NCBI GenBank assembly: GCA_029237695.1
Contig: CM055274.1
Span: 71,352,828-71,416,827 of the forward strand
DNA from: Conchocele bisecta
Lineage: Eukaryota; Mollusca; Bivalvia; Lucinida; Thyasiridae
DNA length: 64,000 nucleotides
Direction: 5' to 3'
Of this stretch, positions 1 through 11,889 are shown in pieces; the stretch's first letter is position 1, and every line of letters begins with the position of its first letter. The notes below the pieces were generated by a model, which searched no databases, was not told the DNA's origin, and saw nothing but the letters and a program-made list of their open reading frames with translations. The position numbers and the translations under genes were made by a program.

Positions 1-430
1 ACGCCCCCCGTATGGTGTACCACGCAGTCGAAGGCCATTTCTTTTTCATATTGTGGTTTAGGGTGATTTTCGAAAAATTACCCTCTGGGTGAGCGAAACA
101 AAATTCATGAAAACATTTTGCCGTTCATGCAGCATACATGTATGTAGGCCTACGCCCAGTCATAATTTTGAAAAGATTTCACATAATACGTCTGCAATAT
201 ACCTCGTAAAACGGTTTATTAGTCGGACATAAAGCACCTTTGCTTCATCAACCTATTTGTGTTTAGAGCAGGCTGTATTTTACAAACACCAGTAACTGAT
301 CAAGTTCTCCAAATTTGCAGATTGTACATCCAATAATCAACATCGAATATATTTCTAACAATGAATTTCTGAGTATGCAAATTCACAAGTGGCTACTTGT
401 CTACCGCCAGTCAGTACTTTCAGTACTTTG
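1..430. other. No gene seen
   Basis: AT-rich sequence with no supported exon or clear repeat ends. Confidence 0.5.
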
Positions 431-477
431 ATTAACTATTTATAGCCCACATTTATTTCCTAGCATGCAAAGAGTTC
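431..477 (-). repeat. Family C fragment
   Basis: TTAACTATTTATAGCCCACA and AGCATGCAAAGAGTT: one end only. Confidence 0.6.
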
Positions 478-604
478 AAGTATCTTGCAATAAATCCATG
501 TCTCTATCGGTCAAGGTGGTACTTTTAATGTCTCTCGGCTTTGTCCATTGTTAAAATAATTTTCTAAATAGACAGCAGCATTATACTTATATATCCATGC
601 TGAA

Positions 605-793
605 TTAATTTTTTTGCTGTTTAATTTTCCATTTTTTATCAACAAAAACATAGTTTTGCAGCACTTTAATAGAATCATTTGCAATGGAAATGATTCTGTA
701 TTGCTGCGAACCCATGTTTTAATGAGCGAAAAAAGAGGACAAAATATGAATAACAGCGGATGACAATTTTGTTTCCCGCATTCTAAGAGTTAA
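605..793 (+). mobile_element. TTAA MITE family B, 5'-eroded
   Basis: Core hairpin AGAATCATTTGCAATGGAAA with CAGCACTTTAATAG, then ACAGCGGATGACAATTTTG and a final AGAGTTAA shared with family A copy 1. Confidence 0.65.
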
Positions 794-1035
794 CCCTTTC
801 AAGACTACCAACCTCTATTGCGGTGTTTGCAAACAGTTTAGATCCAGATGAGCCGGCTCAGGACGAGCCGTCTCATCAGGATCTGCACTTCTTGCAAGTA
901 ATTTTCATACCTTTTAGAAAGAAACACCCCCTTTTCATAAATGGACTAGTAAGAAAATCATTTTGTGACGATTTGATTGGCCGGAAAATTAACATATCAA
1001 AATACAATCCAGTTATTTAGGGGTGAAAGGGTTAA
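790..1035 (+). mobile_element. TTAA MITE family A, copy 1
   Basis: TTAACCCTTTCAAGACTAC at the left and TAGGGGTGAAAGGGTTAA at the right. Inside are a foldback around GATGAGCCGGCTCAGGACGAG and the family words GATCTGCACTT, ATAAATGGACTAGT and AAATCATTTTGTGACGA. The TTAA ends with CCCTTTCA inverted repeats fit piggyBac-type target preference. The left TTAA is shared with the preceding family B copy. Confidence 0.8.
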
Positions 1036-1165
1036 TTATATGGCATTCTAAATACACCTCAGTTTTCCCCCTGTCACCAGGTACATCCGTGTCCTACGTC
1101 ACCACCACCACCATATTATTGTCCTATTCTTTGTTAAGGTACCGCTGATGCGTAACAGGTAACCT

Positions 1166-1325
1166 GTGTCATTATTCAGTTCTGATTTTGGGATTTTCCC
1201 CCCCATTTGTACATGTACATGTACAGGTAATATATGGGATTTAGTACTAAACCCATTGACCCGGCCTTAAATGACCTTAGCTGTTGATATAGGCCGTTAA
1301 ACCCCAACAAACAAACAAACAAAAA
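1166..1325 (+). mobile_element. SINE-like family I, 3' part
   Basis: TCTGATTTTGGGATTTTCCC, GTACATGTACATGTACAGG, ACCCATTGACCCGGCCTTAA, then TGACCTTAGCTGTTGAT, GGCCGTTAAACCCC and a (CAAA)n tail. The tailed 3' end is typical of retroposed short elements. Confidence 0.6.
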
Positions 1326-1334
1326 CCTGTGTCA

Positions 1335-1585
1335 TTTAACCCTTACACCGATACTCACAACAATTGTCGTCTACTGTTGCTTTTATATCTTGCCTTATTT
1401 CTCAATAAACACATGGTTTGACAGTACTTTAGAATCATTTCCAATGGAAATGATTCTGAAGTGCTGTCAAAGCATGTTGTAAATTATTCTAAAGTGCTGT
1501 CAAAGCATGTTTTTGATGATAAAAATGGAAAATAGAAAATAAACCGCAGACGACAACAAAATTAAGATAGCAGTTTAAGGGTTAA
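1335..1585 (+). mobile_element. TTAA MITE family B
   Basis: TTAACCCTTACACCGATACT to CAGTTTAAGGGTTAA. CTTATTTCTCAATAAAC flanks a hairpin with TTTAGAATCATTTCCAATGG. Part of the right arm (CTGTCAAAGCATGTT) is duplicated. Confidence 0.8.
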
Positions 1586-1689
1586 TGTACATTCGTGACA
1601 TCAGATGGGGATATTGTGGTGAAATAGCTTTATCCATAGCATAAATTACTAAATGAATTTGATAATAAAAACACAGTTAAATAGCTGAC

Positions 1690-1835
1690 TTTTCATTTAA
1701 TCATTTTTGCTGCGTCACTTGCGGACAGCGTGATATAGTCGGCACATTGGCGTAGTCATACGTCCGTATGTACGTACGCACATGTTAAAGTTTTTCGGTA
1801 TACTTATAAAAGCCTCGGCGGGCGCAACATGCAGG
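1690..1835 (+). repeat. Short type K-related repeat
   Basis: TTTTTGCTGCGTCACTTGCG, then AGTCGGCACATTGG, a (GTAC/CGTA)-rich stretch, and AAAGCCTCGGCGGGCGCAAC. A related copy lies at 17960-18110. Both contain the GCCTCGGCAGGCGCGAC word found at the 3' end of type K. Confidence 0.6.
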
Positions 1836-2103
1836 CACGTCCATTTAGTAAGACTACAGACCTCAATTTTAATCTTTGTTCACAGTGTAATTAACAAACC
1901 GACTCATCAGTATTATTACCTCTGTTCATAAATGTTTTAGTACAAAATTTTCCTTATTCTGAATAATGGACTGTCTGAAAATAAACATTGCAAAGTCCAT
2001 TGTAGGTAGTTGTTGTCGAGTTACTTCCCATAGATTTTTGTCCATTTTCTTTTTATTATCGACTAATAATTCATATGTTGTCTCCAGGATATTTAAAGTA
2101 ATT

Positions 2104-2262
2104 TTAACTCTTTCAACCCTGGATATCCTACAGTGGTTTTTTCATACTAATTTTTGGACTATTCCATTTTTTAGAGGTGAATACTCAGTAACAAATGCTG
2201 CAGATACCGGTACTGATGGGACGGCTCGGTAGGCTCATCTTGATCTACACTGTTTGCACATG
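2104..2262 (-). mobile_element. Family A, diverged inverted copy
   Basis: TTTTAACTCTTTCAACCCTGG at the left; TTTTTGGACTATTCCATTTT and CTTGATCTACACTGTTTGC match family A words in inverted order. Confidence 0.5.
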
Positions 2263-2272
2263 CCGACTTTCT

Positions 2273-2514
2273 GGGGCCCGTTTCACTAAACTTCTTACGA
2301 CTAAAATGTTCGTAAGTGCAAATTTAGAATCGTCTGGAAATTTCAATTGATGGATTTACATTTATTGAGCATAGGCTGCATATGCAGCCTATGCTCAATA
2401 AATGTAAATCCAATACTTGTTTACAAGAAAACATTGTTAATGTTAAATTTACAGACTATCATAATTTTGCACTTACAAACATTTTAGTCGTACGAAGTTT
2501 AATGAAACGGCCCT
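2273..2514 (+). mobile_element. Foldback MITE family F
   Basis: GGGGCCCGTTTCACTAAACT to AAGTTTAATGAAACGGCCC, and inside ACATTTATTGAGCATAGGCT with its complement (GCATATGCAGCC centre). Almost the whole element is palindromic. The right half contains a 61-codon frame with no gene features. Confidence 0.85.
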
Positions 2515-2556
2515 TGGTGTATAGGGTAGTAAGGGATAATGACAGGGTTATAGTGC

Positions 2557-2858
2557 TTAACACTTAGAAGGCGGGAACTGAAAATTGCCGTCTGCTGTTG
2601 TTTCTTATTTTGTATTTTCTCTAAATAAAAATATGGTTTGGCAGCATTTTAGAATCATTTCCATTGAAAATGATTCTAAAGTGTTGTCAAACCATGATTT
2701 TGCTAAGAAAAATGGAAAATACAAAATAAACAGCAGACGACAAATTTTAATTGGACAGCACATGAGAATCGTTGTAAAAACAGGTTTTTATCGAGAAATA
2801 TTGGAAAAAATATTTTTCCAGCAGACGACAAAATTTTAATTCAACGTAGTAAGGGTTA
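2557..2858 (+). mobile_element. TTAA MITE family B, with extra segment
   Basis: TTAACACTTAGAAGGCGGG to CAACGTAGTAAGGGTTAA. The hairpin has arms around ATCATTTCCATTGAAAATGA. The word CAGCAGACGACAAA occurs twice, so a second family B right half (from about 2750) was added. Confidence 0.75.
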
Positions 2859-4379
2859 AATAGTGCATTATGATTATATGTTTCCATTGCGCAATCATTT
2901 CATCATATACTGTACATGTATGGGAAATTATTATTTGTGGCGTATAATTGTAGCGCATATTATAAATATTTAGATTAATATGACCGCCTGCCAGTGTGGG
3001 CGTCTGTCTATGCAGACTACACTCCTATATTATGTCCTGTGTTTAACATTTCACGATTAGATCTAGCGAGCGAGTAAACGTTTAGTCCGCCTTTTCCAAC
3101 CAGCGTAAATCCAGAGCATGCTGCACATCTGTGCAGCCTGATCTGGATCTACACTGTTTGGTATGTTGTAAACATTATTTGTAGAAATATTCCGTGTTTT
3201 CATTAACATGAATTAGGCTTATATTATTCCCTGATAATGACCAAAACATGTCCTGAAATTGGTAGATTTCCTTCCTTGCCGTAATAAAAAAAATTCCTGA
3301 AATTTTCATAAAAATAAAAAATAATTCCTGAAAATAAAATATTAATGAAAGCAATGGATTCTCTTTATCCAGAGGATGTTTAAAAGTCTTTTTACTCATT
3401 TTGTTGTTATCTATGCTGGGTGTTGTTTGCTAAGTCGTGGGTATTGCCACAGCCAATCTTGATCATTTACAATAGCCTTTATACATGGACAGTAACGCAT
3501 GGAGCATGATTCAACAAGGATTTTACAAGTTGTGCTTTCTCGATCTGGATTATACCTGACTGTCTTCCATTAACTCGCTCGGTAAAACCACGTGACATGA
3601 CCGATATAGCACTCGGCGAGGATTTTCCATCCGATGTGCGTTTTGTCATGTAGCTCATGTGCTTTGTTAAGTAGACGTTATGGCGGAGCACAGTTCAATA
3701 TGGAAATTAGAAGATCATGTATGGTTTTCTGTTCGTTTCAACATTTATTGTGTGGCATACGCGTGATAATTAAATTTCGGAGTAATTGGAAATAGATTAC
3801 ACATCACCTAATTGGATGCCTGTACAAGTTAATATTCTAAACATGTGTACGTGTGTGTAATTTGAAATTTGAGTTCTCTTTTTACTACCAAGTGGATTTA
3901 ATGTATCATTATCGTGGAGCAATTACACTGACAAAGTGGATTGTGTGATAGGACATATCTGTGCCTTGTTGTTTGTATATCCTGTGCCTGAGGTCAGAAC
4001 TTTCATTGGTTTTATTTGTGTGTAAGAATTTACTATTTTATAATTACAACAAACAAAACGGTCACATTGTTTTGACATTGTATTGAATAATTATTAACGT
4101 TCATGTTTCAAAACACGGTGACATTGACATGTGAAACATATCTGTGCATGAGTCAGATGGTTGTTGATTGTTCTTTCACACTGAGGTGGCATATTTATTA
4201 CATTAACAAAGAGGATATTGAGGAATAAAAATGTGATGGTCATTGTAATTCTTATTGAACATTTATACCTGTATATATATGTGACAGACACTTTCTGTTT
4301 GAGATTTAAAATGGTTATTCAACAAATACATTCATGGAGAAATGAGTAAAAAAAATATTTACCTACAATCGGGATAGGC
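2859..4379. other. No gene seen
   Basis: AT-rich. Only a weak family A-like word (TGATCTGGATCTACACTGTTTG, split at 3138-3160). Open frames on the minus strand are short and without motifs. Confidence 0.5.
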
Positions 4380-4623
4380 TTAACGCTTTCAATACTGCAG
4401 ACCTTTTCAGCGTTGTTTGCAAACAGTGTATATCCAGATCTGCCGGCTTGTAACGAGCCGTCTCATCAGGATCTGCACTTTTTGCAAGCAATTTTTATAT
4501 TTTTTAGAAGAAAAAACACCCCTTATAAATGGACTAGTCTGAAAATCATTTTGTGATGATTGGATTGGTCCGGAAATTAACATATCACAGTTCATTCCAG
4601 TTACTTAGGGGTGAAAGGGTTAA
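4380..4623 (+). mobile_element. TTAA MITE family A, copy 2
   Basis: TTAACGCTTTCAATACTGCAG to GGGGTGAAAGGGTTAA, with the family core (CCAGATCTGCCGGCTTG, then ATAAATGGACTAGTCTG). Confidence 0.8.
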
Positions 4624-4787
4624 TGATTCACAGCATGTAATATATTTTCACCATCCTTCGTTACCAAGTGATACAGTATTCAAATATACTATAAGTACAT
4701 GGTCCATTCCATGCCATGTATTGTATATAAAACAATCTCGGTATTTATTTATAAAGTCAACTCGTTTTGGAACCACAAAAATTTATA

Positions 4788-5008
4788 CAGGGAGCCGTTT
4801 CACTAAACTTTGTACTACTAAAATGTTTGTAAGTGCAAAATGATCATGGTCTATAAATTTCACATTTACAATGTTTTCTTGTAAATAATTATTGAATTTA
4901 CATTTATTGCTCAATAAATGTAAATTCATCAATTGAAATTTCCAGACTGTCTTAAATTTACACTTAAGAATATTTTAGTCTTACAAATTTTAGTGAAACG
5001 GCCCCCAG
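4788..5008 (+). mobile_element. Foldback MITE family F
   Basis: GGGAGCCGTTTCACTAAACT to TTTTAGTGAAACGGCCCCC. Centre ACATTTATTGCTCAATAAATG. Confidence 0.83.
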
Positions 5009-5160
5009 GTTTCTAGGAACAAAGCGTGTCCCGAATATTTAGGGTTACTACAGTACACATCCTTTTATCAGTTTAAAAATAATTACTTTGATTTTCAGAC
5101 ATGGGGTTTGCGGAATGTGAAGCGGGAGGGCAGATTTTTTAAATACATTTTTTTTTTTTG

Positions 5161-5266
5161 AGATGTTCGTCTCTGATTTTTTTTCAAGTTGCGAGATGCA
5201 TGTTTGAGATGTTCGTCTTTGATGTTCATCTGGCAACTTGAAAAAAAATCAGAGACGAACATCGGA
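5161..5266. repeat. Hairpin with about 33-bp arms
   Basis: GATGTTCGTCTCTGATTTTT, TTTCAAGTTGC and the complement GCAACTTGAAA, AAAAATCAGAGACGAACATC, with a partly repeated loop (TTTGAGATGTTCGTCTTTG). Confidence 0.8.
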
Positions 5267-5785
5267 AGCAAAAAAGAATACGTTCTATAAAGTTACTATT
5301 TAACATATATTTGCATGGTATTATTCAGACGCGGCGATATCTGAGAACCAAAGTACTTTTTCTATGGCCTAATACTGAAATGTGCGATCAGTTGCACAGG
5401 GCAGGTGTAGATTTTATGAAATTGTTCCCATTGCTGACACCATTAACAAAAGCATCGATTACAAATTTTCCAAGTAAGTTGTAGATTCTTTGTTATGTGA
5501 TAAAGCAACTACCGGTAATCTTATGAAGTGACCCATTTATTTATATGCCATAATATCAGTGAACTACAATGGTACCTCTCTAAACCAGACAACCAATATC
5601 GTGTTTGGTGTAGAGACATCCCACTGGTTATCTAATGCCAGTAATAGAAAAGGTATTTATATGTCTGTAATTTTCCAGAAATCCTGATAAGTCTCGTATA
5701 TTGGCTGGTGTTCCTTATGACGGTGTATATTCCCTACACGAGAATTGGTTACCGGTAGTTGCTATTGTCATCTCAAACTGTGTAT
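5267..5785. other. No gene seen, DIRS left flank
   Basis: A diverged pogo-like end (TGGTACCTCTCTAAACCAG) at 5570-5590. Otherwise nothing. Confidence 0.45.
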
Positions 5786-5804
5786 TTTTATGTCTTCAAA
5801 CTAA

Positions 5805-5953
5805 CCTGAATGGTTGCAAACAGATAGGTTGCTATGAAATCGTCCTAATAATAAAAATCTGCCTACTCTAATCACTCAAATAACCCACCATAGACCATTC
5901 CGCTCTACCCACAGCCAATTGGCTAGTCCGCTATTTAAACTCCTCCTATTATT
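5805..5953 (+). repeat. DIRS left inverted terminal repeat
   Basis: It begins ACCTGAATGGTTGC and ends AAACTCCTCCTATTATT. It is the reverse complement of 12576-12724 with a single substitution noticed (CCCACCAT against CCAACCAT). The bases outside it (5786-5804) differ from the right outer end, as expected for DIRS termini. Confidence 0.9.
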
Positions 5954-6757
5954 TTAGGACGCTATCAAGAGTGCAGGTATATTTGTCTCTCTCTTTATTT
6001 CGTGCTTATTTTGAATTTCTGCCGTGTATTGTGCCGTGTTTGTCATTATATTTCGTTCAATACATATTATTATCACTCTTGTGTGTTACGTGATTATTCT
6101 CCATTGCATTTTTTGGGGTTTTTCACGGTGTTTTACTTTGTGTCACGTATTTTCGCGTGTACGCGATTCGTACCCTAACGGGTTCGTCCCAAAGGGATTC
6201 GCTCCCGTGACATTTTTTGTAGCGTTTTTGCGTTTCTTCTATCAGGTTTTGTTATACAATACTTGTTAGCATGCCGCAATCACGCGCTGCGTGTGGACAC
6301 ATGACTTCTCTTTGAGATACCCATACGGACAGGTGCTATTCCTGTTGCGGGTGTTGCAAAGAGAGGCCATGTGATTTGTCTGTCCGTTGGACGGATTCGA
6401 CGTGGGGCAAGGCTGGGTCTCGTAGGTCCCATACCTCACGTCCGAAGAAGTCTGTGTCCGCGTCTCAGCTCTTGGGAGCAGTGGAACCGTCCGAGGTTTC
6501 GGAGGTTGTGTCAGAGGGGATCCCTCCATCGGGGGGATCTGGTTATGTTGAGAAAGTTGGGTCAGGTTCTCTGACTTCGAAACTTTCCTCAAGTGATAGG
6601 CCGGTCATCCATACAGGGGATACCGGGCTGCTGGGTCCGGTGCCTGATCAGATATCACCCGGTTCCCATAGAGCTATACCTATCACAGGGTCTTCGGCCG
6701 GTTCTTGATACCATATCACCTGGTTCGAAACTGACCCAGCCTCTCTCAGTAGAGGCG

Positions 6758-7160
6758 CCCGGTACCGGGCACCGGGCACCGGGCACCGGGCACCGGCACC
6801 GGCACCGGAAATTATGTCACCCGGGCACCGGGCACCGGTTTATGTCACCGGGCAACCGGGCAACCGGCACCGGGCAACCGGGCACCTGGGCCATTATGTC
6901 ACCGGGCACCGGGCATTATGTCCACCGGGCCACCGGGCACCGGGGGTCGGGCACCGGGGCACCGGGGCACCGGTTATGTCACCGGGCACCGGTCACCGAG
7001 CCGGGCACCGGGCACCGGGCACCGGGCACCGAACCGGGCACCGGTCACCGAACCGGGCACTGGTCACCGGGCAGCCACCGGGCAGCCACCGGGCAGCCAC
7101 CGGGACACGACCGGGCAGCTACCGGGCACCGGTCAAACACCTGGCACCGGGCACCAGACT
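6758..7160 (+). repeat. GGGCACC heptanucleotide array inside the DIRS gag region
   Basis: An imperfect tandem of the 7-mer GGGCACC with variants GGGCAACC, GGTCACC and GGCAGCCACC, about 400 bp long. Because 7 is not a multiple of 3, each + frame reads the same cycle of Ala-Pro-Gly-Thr-Gly-His-Arg, which makes long but meaningless open frames in all three. It is GC-rich against an AT-rich background. Confidence 0.92.
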
Positions 7161-7589
7161 CTCCCTGGACAGCCTGCTGCTTCCGGTAGGAAGACTTTCT
7201 TGTCTTCGGTTGGTCTTCGTTCTACGTGTTCACGTAAGTCGAGGAGTCGATCTCGTCGTAGGTCAGGATTGGGTTAGCTCTTCGATTTCGGGTTCGGAGT
7301 TTAGATCTTGTTCTTCTTTTCCTCGAGGTCATTCTCAGGTTTTGGAACAGGTTCATCTAGATCTCGTTCTCCTGTTCGTCGTAGGAGACGGTTGTATAGG
7401 GCTTCTACATGTAGTACTAGCTTCGGCAGTACATATACTATTTGGAACGATACAGTACAGTTCTGTTGAATCAGATTCCACGTATGTGGTAGATGACTGC
7501 CAGTCTAGGGTTGCTGCGGCAGGTGCTTATCACATTCACCCGGTCACAACGTACCCTAACTCTCGCAGGAGAGGTGCCGGTATTGTGTT

Positions 7590-7650
7590 ACGGGCACCGG
7601 GCACCGGGCACCGGGCACCGGGCAGGCACCGGGTACCGGGCACCGGGGTA
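7590..7650 (+). repeat. Second short GGGCACC array
   Basis: Same 7-mer as at 6758-7160, about eight units, separated from it by roughly 430 bp of RS-coding gag sequence. The same motif at two sites in one element suggests a pre-existing seed or local gene conversion. Confidence 0.9.
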
Positions 7651-8689
7651 GCAACTATTTCTGACCGGGGTGTTCGTGGGTTCGTATCCTGTGTACATAT
7701 TTTGTTTTTGTATCCGGCTCCTCGAGATCTAGCTCTTCCGTTCTCGGAGGAGACGGTCTAGGTGGTATTGGACGCCGTGGTGCTTTGGCTCCGTACTTGT
7801 CTGGCCTGCTCCTTATTCGAGTGTATATGAGTTCGAATTCCCAGTCTATATTCAGGACTCGACACGCGATAGAGTTATGATGGTTCAGTTGGCTAAGATT
7901 CTGGAGTTCCTGTCTAAGTCCTAGTACTTAGTGGGTTTGTCGGCTCTTTCACAGCTGGTGGTTTTGCCAGTGGAGCCTCCCATATGGGTACTTCCTCGGA
8001 TGGCTGTTGTGAGGCTGATTCGGTGGTGGTGGAATTGCCGGAGTTGTCGTGGTTTCATTTCTCTCCTACAGTAGGGCTTCTTGTTACGTACATTGGGGAG
8101 CTTTAGGTAGGATTTGGCCACTGCGGGGTTCCTAGTGCCCAAAACTTTGATCGCCACACTGGGGTCTAAGTTCTACATGCCCCTCTATGCGGTATGGTTT
8201 TTGAGATCTCCGTTTCTGGACAAGGACGCCGCAGCGTTTGGGATATCTTCGGCTCCTGGTCCTGGTTCGCGTTTGCGAAGGCATGGGTGTAGGCTGTTAA
8301 GTCGATTGTGGCTATGCCAACTTTCGATTTATGTTTGAATCAGTATGATTCATCGTCTCTGGACGCAGTGCTTCAGTCGGCGATTTGTGCCGCTAAGCCT
8401 CTTGTCAACATGTCTTTGGAGTTTTCTATGGACATGCTCTTGTCCAGGTGAGACGCAGTGATAGCCGGCTCGTTTTTTCTTGAACGGTCCTGCCATAGTT
8501 TTGCTTCGTTCGCCTCTTTTGACCTCTGATAATTGTGCGATCGAACGGCCAAGGGCAGCTACGGTACCGATGGTCCTTCCTGCTGCTCCTTCTTGTCTAC
8601 CTCCTGTGGGGTCGTTTCCCCTGACGGGGGTATTTTCAAGGGTTAAGTAGAGTCTCTCTCTTGAAGTATAGTGCTATAGAGGAAGTTCG

Positions 8690-9668
8690 GGACGTGGTCG
8701 GAGCGCCATTTGCCCGGTAGACTGGGTTGTTTCCATAGATCTGCGGGTCTCGTACTTCCACGTGCCCTTCCGCAGATGCTCTCGGAAGTTTAAGTTGTTT
8801 CCGAGTATTGTGTCTTTTAGTTCCGTGTGATACTGTATCTGGCGGTGGTATGGGGTTTGTTACTCTTCTAGGTTCTTTTCCTATCTAGAGTAGTCGTAGT
8901 TGGTTCCCACACAGGATTTTTCTTAGGTGGGAATGAGCTTATTGACCGATCTATCAGTCATCATAGTACCTTTGGACAGGGTGCGTGGCATCTTGATTTA
9001 GTTTCCGGGTACTGGTCAGAGGTTCTCTGTCAGCTAGGAAATTTCTGCACTCCTGGACTTTCGGGGTGCAGAATAGGGGAAGGTTATGTCTGCGACCTCC
9101 AGTATTTCTTACTAGGGCTATGGAGGCCGCACCCCGATCCTTTGGATCGGTCTCTGCCTAGGATCACCATCTTCCTACGTTGTATCAGATGGTGGGCAGT
9201 GGAGGTCTGGTTCCTACAGGGATTTCCCATAGTGTTACCTCCTCCTACTCGCTTTCTGTCCACAGACGCGTCGTGAGAATGCTGGGGGCTCAATTGGAGC
9301 CCCTACATCGGTGTGTTTCGGGTTGGTGGTCAGTGCAGGAAACTCAGGGACACATCAACATGTTTTAGCTTTTGGCAGTGTTCCGGGGGTTGACAGCGGC
9401 GGATTCTGTTCTGCACGGACAGGTGGTTATGGTTTCTGCGGTCATCTCCGGTTCTGACGGAATGGCTTCTGCATCCGTTGGTGTCCAGTGCTATCTTGTC
9501 CGGATGGGGGTATCCATTTGTGGATTTGTTGCGGCAAGGCTCAAACGTCGGTTTTATTTTTTCCACTGTTTGCGCCCACGTACCGATTCGGACTTTTCAA
9601 TTTACTCGTTCCAGTATAACTTCGGACCCATGTACTGCATGTTGGACATTGCTAAGGAAGTGATTTGA
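8690..9668 (+). pseudogene. DIRS reverse transcriptase/RNase H remnant
   Basis: 8705-8790 reads DWVVSIDLRVSYFHVPFRRCSRKF, which is reverse transcriptase motif A (the D of SIDL is catalytic). 8895-8935 recalls the LVPTQxxxFLG motif downstream of the palm. 9093-9273 reads a connection-like stretch (LQYFLLGLWRPHPDPLDRSLP ... IRWWA) into STDAS, the RNase H start, followed by TGA and a frameshift to LGAQLE...GWWSVQETQGHINMF, a stop, then LLAVFRGL. 9460-9600 recalls the EWLLHP...VDLxAARLKRRF tail of DIRS pol. I do not see the YxDD-type block between motif A and LVPTQ, so an internal deletion is likely. No continuous frame remains. Confidence 0.8.
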
Positions 9669-11889
9669 GATACCAACTGTTCGTGTTTATAAGATCGCAT
9701 GTAATTCACTCAAATTGTAATTATTATAAACAAGCGTCCGTTAATGATTATGGCATTTACGGCTCGATTCATGTCCGGCAAATAAATTGGCTATTAACAA
9801 GAGTATTTTTGTGATTTCACGTCACACTGTCGTTAATTGGTTGACCACGGCTTACGTGGTCGGCTTTGACGGTATTCTGCGATTGTAACACGGTTACCGG
9901 CGGCATGTTTTGATCACTTTGTATGTGTGAAAAACTTACCTGTGCCAATTAAGTTTGACCAGACTTTACGACGCCCGCTGTTCAAATTGCATATCGACAT
10001 TACAGTATAATGTGTAGGATTTATACCATCGGGACTTGTTTTCCACATCGATATAAACGAAATGTCGACATTTCCGATATCGATATATCAGGTATGTAAT
10101 GTATGAGTTTATATAGCAGTTCGGCCGGGACCACTAGCGTACATCGACATAAGCAGGTATATCGATGTAAGCAATGTCGACATAACGCGTATCGACTGTA
10201 TATACAACATGCTGTTGTCATTCCATCATTTCTGAAGCAATTGGGTATTTCAAAATGTTAATTGTGTTAAATAGAAGCACACTACTGTTTATACATCAGC
10301 AGTTTCTCCTATGAACCGAGATTTCTCCCTCAGATACTTTATCCCTTCTCACATGATCTGGAATCAGTTGTGGTTCGGGCCTCCCTCCGTCACGCCTGTC
10401 AGCGACAGTGGTTCACACTTTCTGTCAAGTCCGTGCGATGAAGCATTAGGTTCGGAAGAATTAGGACATCCGGTCCGACCGTAAAGTTTCTTATTACCAA
10501 TTTTAAGCCAACGGGAGGTATCGCAATCCTTTGTCTTCCGTTGGATAGATAGGGCCATTACTTGAGTTTATTCTACAGTAAGTGGTTCTGCAGCTGAGTT
10601 GTTTAGGCCCTTAATGCACGAGGTGCATGTAGTCTCAACTTCTTTCTATGATCGCTCTCTGCACTGGCAGGAGATGCGTAACTGCCAACTGTTACGATTT
10701 TTCCGTATTTATTCCGGGAAATACGTTAGATAGACGGTAGTACGGATTACAATTAAAAGTACGATTTTTGATCGGCGCGGGTATATCTGGATATAATTAT
10801 TTCGTTTAATACAATTCTGCCAATAATCCTATTGTTTTATTTACCCGTAATCATATTCGTCTAGGCGATTACCATTTGATATTCCAGCGCTCAGAGATAT
10901 TGATTTATTCATCACGTAATTCGTACAATGTCTGATCTAAGCGTGCAGCCAACGTATTTGGGGATTGTTTTATCGGAAGAAGTTAGGACAACACATCTGT
11001 TCATCTATGATTACAGCGAGACATGGCCCAATTTGGTCCTGTCACAGCGCGGTGATGTTTTTGCGTCTTGCAATCAGTGTTATTGTAGTTATTTGGGTGC
11101 TCATGGTAGCCGAAACTTGGGCCAAGGCTATATTTAACTTATTTTATGCATATAAGTGAGTACTGATTTGTGTTCCGGAATACATATGTGGTGTTCCGGA
11201 AAGTAACCCCCTTTTCTCTCCATGTTCCTCATGTGACCGACATGGGGTTGGCATCTCAGGGAGATGTTTAAGAACTGGGTCCGTTAGTAGCAGCGGGTGC
11301 AGTTGTGGGTTTATCAGCCGGTAGCATCAAGTTTAGGAGGCTGTTTGGATCTACCTGTTCGCGATAGTCTGCGATTTTTTCTGATTACCCGATTATTCGG
11401 TTTTTGTCTTTACAGTCCCAGTGGAATCCTGGGGGTTGGTAAGTGTGACTCACCGCTCGATGAACTTCACTTGCTTTTGTTGATGAACGGGGATCTGTGG
11501 TGATCTATGGTTCTTACGGTTCATCACGCTGGCCCAGGAGGCATTGTTTTGTACATGTTTCAATTAGGGCGAGGCTACCTATCTTGTTTGTAGCAGTGTT
11601 GTTGCAAAAGGATAGTGTTTCACTTTGGGTTAATGATTCTATTCTCTTTGTCTACTATACATGGGTTTATAGGTATACAGGGGTCGACACTCGCAGTGTC
11701 CCGGGATCCCGAGGATTCCTGTTTTGTAGGAGGAATCACTGCATTTTCAAGAAAATCCCATTCAACATAATGTAACAATAGGGATGTCCATGCTGCGGAA
11801 TCCCTGGGCCAAAAGTTAGTGTCAAACCCTGGTATAGGTTTTGATCTGGCTTTAGGGCCAGTATAACTCCTCAGCACTTGCTTGTTAGG
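9669..11889. other. DIRS interior without readable genes
   Basis: AT-rich to mixed sequence between the RNase H remnant and the recombinase-like end. No convincing open frame. 10226-10275 (ATTTCTGAAGCAATTGGGTA) recurs at 49497-49545, so part of this stretch may be a secondary insertion. 10020-10200 has several TATCGAT/GTCGAC-like words (ATCGATAT, ATGTCGACAT) of unknown meaning. Part must once have encoded the N-terminal recombinase half. Confidence 0.5.

Larger units (their letters stand above)
6271..8560 (+). pseudogene. DIRS gag-like remnant
   Basis: From ATG 6271 the frame reads MPQSRAACGHMTSL, meets TGA at 6313, then continues DTHTDRCYSCCGCCKERPCD and a VRWTDSTW segment up to 6708. This resembles the Cys/His motif of DIRS/Ngaro-type gag (Cys pairs around a DTH). 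RS-rich peptides in other frames follow (KSRSRSRRRSG near 7225-7262 and SRSRSPVRRRRR near 7358-7390). A segment near 8350-8530 (LDAVLQSAICAAKPLVN, then RxDAVIAG after a stop) resembles the RRDAxLA part of DIRS gag. The frame is broken many times, and a GGGCACC array has expanded inside it. Function in life would have been packaging of the element RNA. Confidence 0.62.

Noticed and set aside
6593..7761. Long overlapping + strand open frames (198, 315 and 119 codons)
   Set aside because: They are made by the GGGCACC 7-mer, which reads open in all frames. No protein-like composition outside the repeat except short RS-rich gag pieces.
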